NCBI GenBank assembly: GCA_029256345.1
Contig: JAQSYC010000073.1
Span: 1 to 9,891, forward strand
Source of the DNA: Clostridia bacterium
GTDB lineage: Bacteria; Bacillota; Clostridia; Lachnospirales; Cellulosilyticaceae
Direction of reading: 5' to 3'
DNA: 9,891 nucleotides
Made by a program: the position numbers and the translations under genes. Positions 6,985 through 9,891 of the stretch are shown in pieces. The notes under the pieces were generated by a model. The model was given only the letters and a program-made list of their open reading frames with translations, was not told the DNA's origin and did not search any database. Every line of letters starts with the position of its first letter. Positions within the stretch are counted from its first letter, which is position 1.

Positions 6985-7580
6985 GCTCCAAGCTCCTCCT
7001 TCGAAAGTTGTGATAAGGCAATTTCCTTATAAACTTCACAATTCTCCATAAGCTCTTTATGCTTTCCTATCCCTGCGACACGCCCCTCATCCAGTACAAT
7101 GATCTGCTCTGCCTGCATGATGGTACTTATTCTCTGTGCAACAATGAGCAGGGTGCTGTTTCCTGTCTCAGCTTTCAGTGCCTGACGAAGCGCTGCATCT
7201 GTTTTGAAATCAAGTGCCGAAAAGCTATCATCAAATATATAAATAGGTGCCTTTTTAACCAACGCACGGGCTATGGAAAGCCGTTGTTTTTGTCCTCCTG
7301 ATACATTGGTTCCGCCCTGAGAAATTTCAGTCTTATAGCCCTCGGGTTTTGTGTTGATGAATTCTGCTGCCTGTGCAATATCAATAGCAGCTTTGAGTGT
7401 CTCTTCTTCTGCATTTTTATCTGCGTAGTAAAGATTGCTCTCAACCGTTCCTGAAAACAAAATACCTTTTTGAGGAACATACCCTATTTTATCTCTTAAA
7501 TCATGTCTGCTGACATCTCTGATATCTATCCCATCTACTAAAATCTGCCCTTCAGATACATCATAAAAACGAGGTATCAT
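6981..7580 (-). CDS. C-terminal fragment: rest of the ATPase domain of the same half-transporter
   Basis: A 199-residue frame that continues the upstream fragment immediately after Walker A. It contains Q-loop Q37, a canonical signature VSGGQ (93-97), a Walker B of the form IYIFDDS (113-119) in which the catalytic glutamate is replaced by aspartate (D118), and an H-loop with glutamine instead of histidine (VAQR, Q149). These are the marks of the degenerate-site subunit in heterodimeric exporters, and they complement the partner, which has E542 and H573 but an altered signature. The ATG at 7580 may be only an internal methionine of the original gene. The stop overlaps the partner's ATG by ATGA. 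Confidence 0.7.
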   Translation of the reverse strand: MIPRFYDVSEGQILVDGIDIRDVSRHDLRDKIGYVPQKGILFSGTVESNLYYADKNAEEETLKAAIDIAQAAEFINTKPEGYKTEISQGGTNVSGGQKQRLSIARALVKKAPIYIFDDSFSALDFKTDAALRQALKAETGNSTLLIVAQRISTIMQAEQIIVLDEGRVAGIGKHKELMENCEVYKEIALSQLSKEELGA

Positions 7581-8715
7581 TAATCAGTGTGGACTTTCCG
7601 CTTCCTGTGGACCCTATAAAAGCTGTGGTCTGCCCCGGCTTTGCCGTAAAATTGATATGTTGAAGCACGTCTTCCTCAGCTCCTGGATACCGAAAACTGA
7701 CATCTCTAAACTCTACAGTTCCTTTAAAATCCTTATGAAAAGCTCTCAGCTCTTCACGGTCTTTGATAACAGGCTCTGTTTCCAAGACCTCTGCAATACG
7801 CTGCGCCGAAACTGAGGCTCTTGGTATCATAATAAACATAATGGCTAACATGACAAAAGACATGATAATTTGCATAGCATACTGCATAAATGCCATCATA
7901 TCTCCAACTTCCATCTTAAAGGCTGAGATTTGTTTGGCTCCAACCCATACAATCAGTACTGTTACTATATTCATAATAAGCATCATAGCTGGCATCATCA
8001 CAACCATCGTACGATTTACAAAAAGATTGGTTTCTGTCAGTTCACTATTTGCTTTATCAAAACGCTTTTCTTCAAACTTTTGTGTACTGAAGGCTCTTAT
8101 CACCAACATTCCCGTCAGATTTTCCCGGGTCACCAAATTGAGTCTGTCCGTAAGGTTTTGTATAATCTTAAACTTGGGAATAGCCACTGTAAACATCAAT
8201 CCAATAAGTCCTAATAAACAAAAAATGGCCAGTGCAATAATCCATGACATGGAGACATTCTCAGAGAGTGCCTTAATAAGGCCTCCAATACCCATAATCG
8301 GTGCATAAAAAATCATTCTTATCATTAAAACCATAAGTGTTTGTATTTGCGTAATATCATTGGTTGTTCTTGTAATAAGCGAAGCGGTCGAAAACTTGTC
8401 AAATTCATTATTAGACAGATTTTGAACCTTTTTAAATACATCCATTCTCAGATTTTTTGAGAGCCCTGCAGCTATTCGTGCAGCCAAAAAACCTACTATA
8501 ACTGTACTGGCTGCACTGATTAATGCTACCCCCAGCATACCGACTCCTTTTTGAAGGATATAAGCAGAGTCTCCATTTGTAATTCCCTTATTAACAATTT
8601 CTGACATAAAGTCTGGCATTGCTAAATCACACATCGCCTGCACAAATAATAAAATAATTGCAATACCTAATGTCAGACTAAACGGCTTTAAATATTTTGC
8701 AAGTTTCAACATCAC
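7561..8715 (-). CDS. N-terminal fragment: six-helix permease domain plus start of ATPase domain up to Walker A
   Basis: A 384-residue frame. It begins at GTG (8715) or the adjacent ATG (8712); AAAGGGG lies 6-9 bases upstream. Six transmembrane helices occupy about 12-300 (for example LTLGIAIILLFVQAMC at 14-29 and VTVLIVWVGA at 251-260), with the coupling-helix region FDKFSTASLITRTTNDITQ (105-123). The nucleotide-binding domain begins near 330 and reaches Walker A GSTGSGKST (368-376). The last residues, DTSFL, are out of frame. The fragment alone lacks Q-loop, signature and Walker B and cannot hydrolyse ATP in the normal way. It lies 39 bases after the TetR gene and is the first transporter gene of the operon. 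Confidence 0.75.
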   Translation of the reverse strand: MMLKLAKYLKPFSLTLGIAIILLFVQAMCDLAMPDFMSEIVNKGITNGDSAYILQKGVGMLGVALISAASTVIVGFLAARIAAGLSKNLRMDVFKKVQNLSNNEFDKFSTASLITRTTNDITQIQTLMVLMIRMIFYAPIMGIGGLIKALSENVSMSWIIALAIFCLLGLIGLMFTVAIPKFKIIQNLTDRLNLVTRENLTGMLVIRAFSTQKFEEKRFDKANSELTETNLFVNRTMVVMMPAMMLIMNIVTVLIVWVGAKQISAFKMEVGDMMAFMQYAMQIIMSFVMLAIMFIMIPRASVSAQRIAEVLETEPVIKDREELRAFHKDFKGTVEFRDVSFRYPGAEEDVLQHINFTAKPGQTTAFIGSTGSGKSTLINDTSFL

Positions 8716-8754
8716 GTCTTGCCCCTTTCCAGTTTATCCATTGACTGTGCCCTA

Positions 8755-9366
8755 TTAAGGCTTGTAAATAGACTTTTTAATAATATTCATCTGAAATAAA
8801 AACATCTCGATTGTTTCCTGCCCCTGTCCACATTCTTTGAAATAGTGTGCAATACTATGCAATAAAACATTATTCATCATTTTAAGTACATAAATAAGTT
8901 CCTTATGACCTTGTAGCGTTAGCCTTGACTCATCGATATGGCTTATAAGATGCTCTAAAAATTTATCATGGTTTTGCCTAAAGGATTCTGTAAAAGAATC
9001 TTTTATTTTATCATTCATATTTAAAAACACATTTTTAAATAAGCTTGTATTTTCATCTCTTGTAAGAACCTCTATGAAATAATAAAACAATTCAATAAAG
9101 GTCTCAACAATATCTCCACCACTTTCTTTTAAACACTTATCTGTTTTTTCTGCAACTCTTTTGCCCATATTCTTCATCATAAAGATAAATAAGTCTTCCT
9201 TGTTTTCAAAATATTGATAAAAGCTTCCCCTTGGAATCTGTGCTGTTTTAATAATATTAGCAATCGCTGCTTCTTCAAAAGATACTCTCGAAAATTCTAG
9301 TCTCGCTGCTCTTAAAATATTACGTTTTTTTTCTTCCGGCAAATTAAAGAAGGTTTGCTTTGGCAT
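8755..9366 (-). CDS. TetR/AcrR-family transcriptional repressor of the efflux operon
   Basis: A 203-residue regulator. The N-terminal three-helix DNA-binding domain is clear: EEKKRNILRAARLEFSR (11-27), then a helix-turn-helix in SFEEAAIANIIKTAQIPRGS (29-48), followed by FYQYFENKEDLFIFMM. The rest is the helical ligand-binding and dimerisation domain, which is not conserved enough to name a ligand. An in-frame ATG exists further upstream at 9453, but the ATG at 9366 is the better start: AAAGGAGA sits a few bases upstream, and the promoter and both operator palindromes lie between the two candidates. It is the first gene of the efflux operon, 39 bases before the first ABC gene, and should repress itself and the pump until an exported compound binds. 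Family call and start are secure; the inducer is unknown. Confidence 0.92.
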   Translation of the reverse strand: MPKQTFFNLPEEKKRNILRAARLEFSRVSFEEAAIANIIKTAQIPRGSFYQYFENKEDLFIFMMKNMGKRVAEKTDKCLKESGGDIVETFIELFYYFIEVLTRDENTSLFKNVFLNMNDKIKDSFTESFRQNHDKFLEHLISHIDESRLTLQGHKELIYVLKMMNNVLLHSIAHYFKECGQGQETIEMFLFQMNIIKKSIYKP

Positions 9367-9384
9367 ATTCTTTCTCCTTTCATC

Positions 9385-9399
9385 ATGACACCGTGTCAT
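9385..9399. promoter_or_regulatory. Downstream operator palindrome ATGACACCGTGTCAT
   Basis: A perfect 7-bp inverted repeat around a central base. It starts at the predicted transcription start of the efflux operon and lies in the leader of the tetR gene. It shares both half-sites with the palindrome in the promoter spacer; the two centres (9392 and 9421) are 29 bp apart. It is probably bound by the TetR-family protein encoded just downstream. Confidence 0.85.
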
Positions 9400-9406
9400 A
9401 ATGGCT

Positions 9407-9435
9407 ATTATATATGACACTGTGTCATATAGCAA
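9407..9435 (-). promoter_or_regulatory. Promoter of the tetR-ABC-adaptor-TolC operon
   Basis: On the minus strand: -35 box TTGCTA (9430-9435, four of six consensus bases), exactly 17 bp of spacer (9413-9429), and a perfect -10 box TATAAT (9407-9412). Transcription should start near 9400 and give a leader of about 34 bases before the ATG at 9366. The spacer coincides with the operator palindrome, so repressor binding would exclude RNA polymerase. Confidence 0.85.
9412..9430. promoter_or_regulatory. Upstream operator palindrome in the promoter spacer
   Basis: ATATGACACTGTGTCATAT is a perfect 19-bp palindrome around a central T. It fills the gap between the -35 and -10 boxes and touches both. 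Short palindromes of this form placed in a promoter are typical operators of TetR-family repressors. Confidence 0.88.
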
Positions 9436-9490
9436 CTGTTTTTTTAAATTCATAAATAGAAATTATTTCAATATGATTTAAGAAATCTAC

Positions 9491-9537
9491 AAAAAAATTG
9501 TCCGCCCTTTAGACACATAGCCTAAAAAGCAGACAAT
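9491..9537 (-). terminator. Intrinsic terminator of the ATL gene
   Basis: Read on the minus strand, positions 9537-9522 and 9512-9497 form a 16-bp stem in RNA, all paired when three G-U wobbles are counted, around a 9-base loop. A run of seven T follows (9497-9491). On the plus strand the wobbles become mismatches, so the hairpin is directional. It separates the ATL gene from the tetR promoter and prevents read-through into the efflux operon. A separate A/T palindrome, TATAAAAATTTTTATA (9537-9552), lies just before it. Confidence 0.85.
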
Positions 9538-9563
9538 ATAAAAATTTTTATAAGAAATTATAA

Positions 9564-9884
9564 TTAAAAATCCATAAAAGGTAGATGCCACTGGTACTTA
9601 GCTAACTCAATATTCCCATTTGTATCCACCTTAACCCCTTCCATCTCTAGAAGTGTTTTTTGCTCATGATAAGCTTCATCTGTTTTTAGCGCAATCTGCC
9701 CTTTTGAATTAATGATACGATACCAGGGAAGGTTGTGCTTGTGGCTCATTGAATGAAGTATACGGACAACTTGGCGTGCAGCCCTCGGATGCCCCGCAAG
9801 TCCTGCAATCTGTCCATAGGTCATGACCCTGCCTTTGGGAATATTTAATATAATGTGAATCACTTTTTCCGTAAAAGGTGTCAT
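9564..9884 (-). CDS. Alkyltransferase-like protein (ATL), MGMT-family DNA-lesion binding protein
   Basis: A 106-residue protein matching the C-terminal DNA-binding domain of O6-alkylguanine-DNA alkyltransferases. IPKGRVMTYGQIA (15-27) contains the conserved Tyr (Y23), and RAARQVVRIL (34-43) is the recognition helix with the candidate Arg finger (R37). The active-site motif PCHR is PWYR here (53-56): tryptophan replaces the alkyl-accepting cysteine, so it cannot repair by methyl transfer. This is the hallmark of ATLs such as E. coli YbaZ (PWHR) and yeast Atl1, which bind O6-alkylguanine and hand the lesion to nucleotide excision repair. The length fits stand-alone ATLs. The ATG at 9884 is only 7 bases from the window edge, so the ribosome binding site is not visible and a start further upstream cannot be excluded. 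A strong terminator follows. Confidence 0.9.
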   Translation of the reverse strand: MTPFTEKVIHIILNIPKGRVMTYGQIAGLAGHPRAARQVVRILHSMSHKHNLPWYRIINSKGQIALKTDEAYHEQKTLLEMEGVKVDTNGNIELAKYQWHLPFMDF

Positions 9885-9891
9885 AGATAGG

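Larger units (their letters stand above)
6981..8715 (-). pseudogene. ABC exporter half-transporter, degenerate-site subunit, interrupted by a frameshift
   Basis: Two overlapping frames (8715-7561 and 7580-6981) together encode one complete half-transporter of about 578 residues. The first frame carries the transmembrane domain and Walker A and then stops at TGA (7563-7561); the second carries everything after Walker A. The junction is ...STLIN followed by MIPRFYDV, which is how intact homologues read continuously. Restoring two bases (AT) in CTGATTAATGATACC would give STLINMIPRFYDV, so a 2-base deletion, or equivalently a +1 shift, near 7580 is the simplest explanation. The partner gene, both adaptors and the TolC-like gene are intact, so the damage is recent, a sequencing error, or tolerated by coupled translation of two half-proteins. 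No good ribosome binding site precedes the ATG at 7580. Confidence 0.8.

Noticed and set aside
7561..7580. Programmed +1 frameshifting as the main explanation for the split ABC gene.
   Set aside because: No stimulatory structure or upstream SD-like element is evident, and a simple 2-base loss restores the family consensus exactly; kept only as an alternative.
9367..9453. A 29-residue N-terminal extension of the TetR protein from the ATG at 9453.
   Set aside because: It would span the promoter and both operators, lacks a good ribosome binding site, and the ATG at 9366 has a strong one and matches normal TetR length.
9537..9552. A/T palindrome TATAAAAATTTTTATA as a separate terminator or protein site.
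   Set aside because: A pure A/T palindrome in AT-rich DNA has low specificity, and the real terminator is the adjacent hairpin with the T-run.

Overview
The window is AT-rich DNA with strong AGGAGG-type ribosome binding sites, occasional GTG/TTG starts and protein families typical of Clostridia (Bacillota). A Lachnospirales-like gut or environmental Clostridium relative is plausible, but this is inference and no rRNA or marker gene is present to fix it.

Left part (1 to about 1665): a regulatory module of the kind found on integrative elements and prophages. A truncated minus-strand gene begins at 92 and runs off the left edge. A 267-bp divergent intergenic region holds three exact copies, plus one degraded copy, of a 16-bp AT-rich repeat spaced at about 30, 41 and 50 bp. 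It is followed by a two-gene plus-strand operon: a small XRE-family helix-turn-helix regulator (ImmR-like) and an ImmA/IrrE-type HExxH metallopeptidase carrying an unusual tandem pair of C-terminal zinc ribbons. A strong hairpin terminator closes it. The logic fits a repressor plus repressor-cleaving protease, with the repeats as candidate operators.

Middle part (1867-9435, all minus strand): one long efflux operon. In transcription order it encodes a TetR/AcrR repressor, the degenerate subunit of a heterodimeric ABC exporter (broken by a frameshift inside the nucleotide-binding domain), the intact partner ABC subunit, a short EmrA-like membrane-fusion protein without a coiled-coil hairpin, a long HlyD/MacA-like membrane-fusion protein with a coiled-coil hairpin, and a TolC-family protein that appears to lack most of the beta-barrel. 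The promoter is clear: the 17-bp spacer between the -35 and -10 boxes is itself a perfect palindrome, and a second palindrome lies just downstream. This indicates autorepression by the TetR protein and co-control of the pump. Two adaptors and a TolC-like protein beside an ABC exporter, in what looks like a monoderm lineage, is the most unusual part of the window.

Right end (9491-9884): a strong minus-strand terminator and an alkyltransferase-like (ATL) DNA-repair protein in which the methyl-accepting cysteine of the MGMT family is replaced by tryptophan (PWYR).
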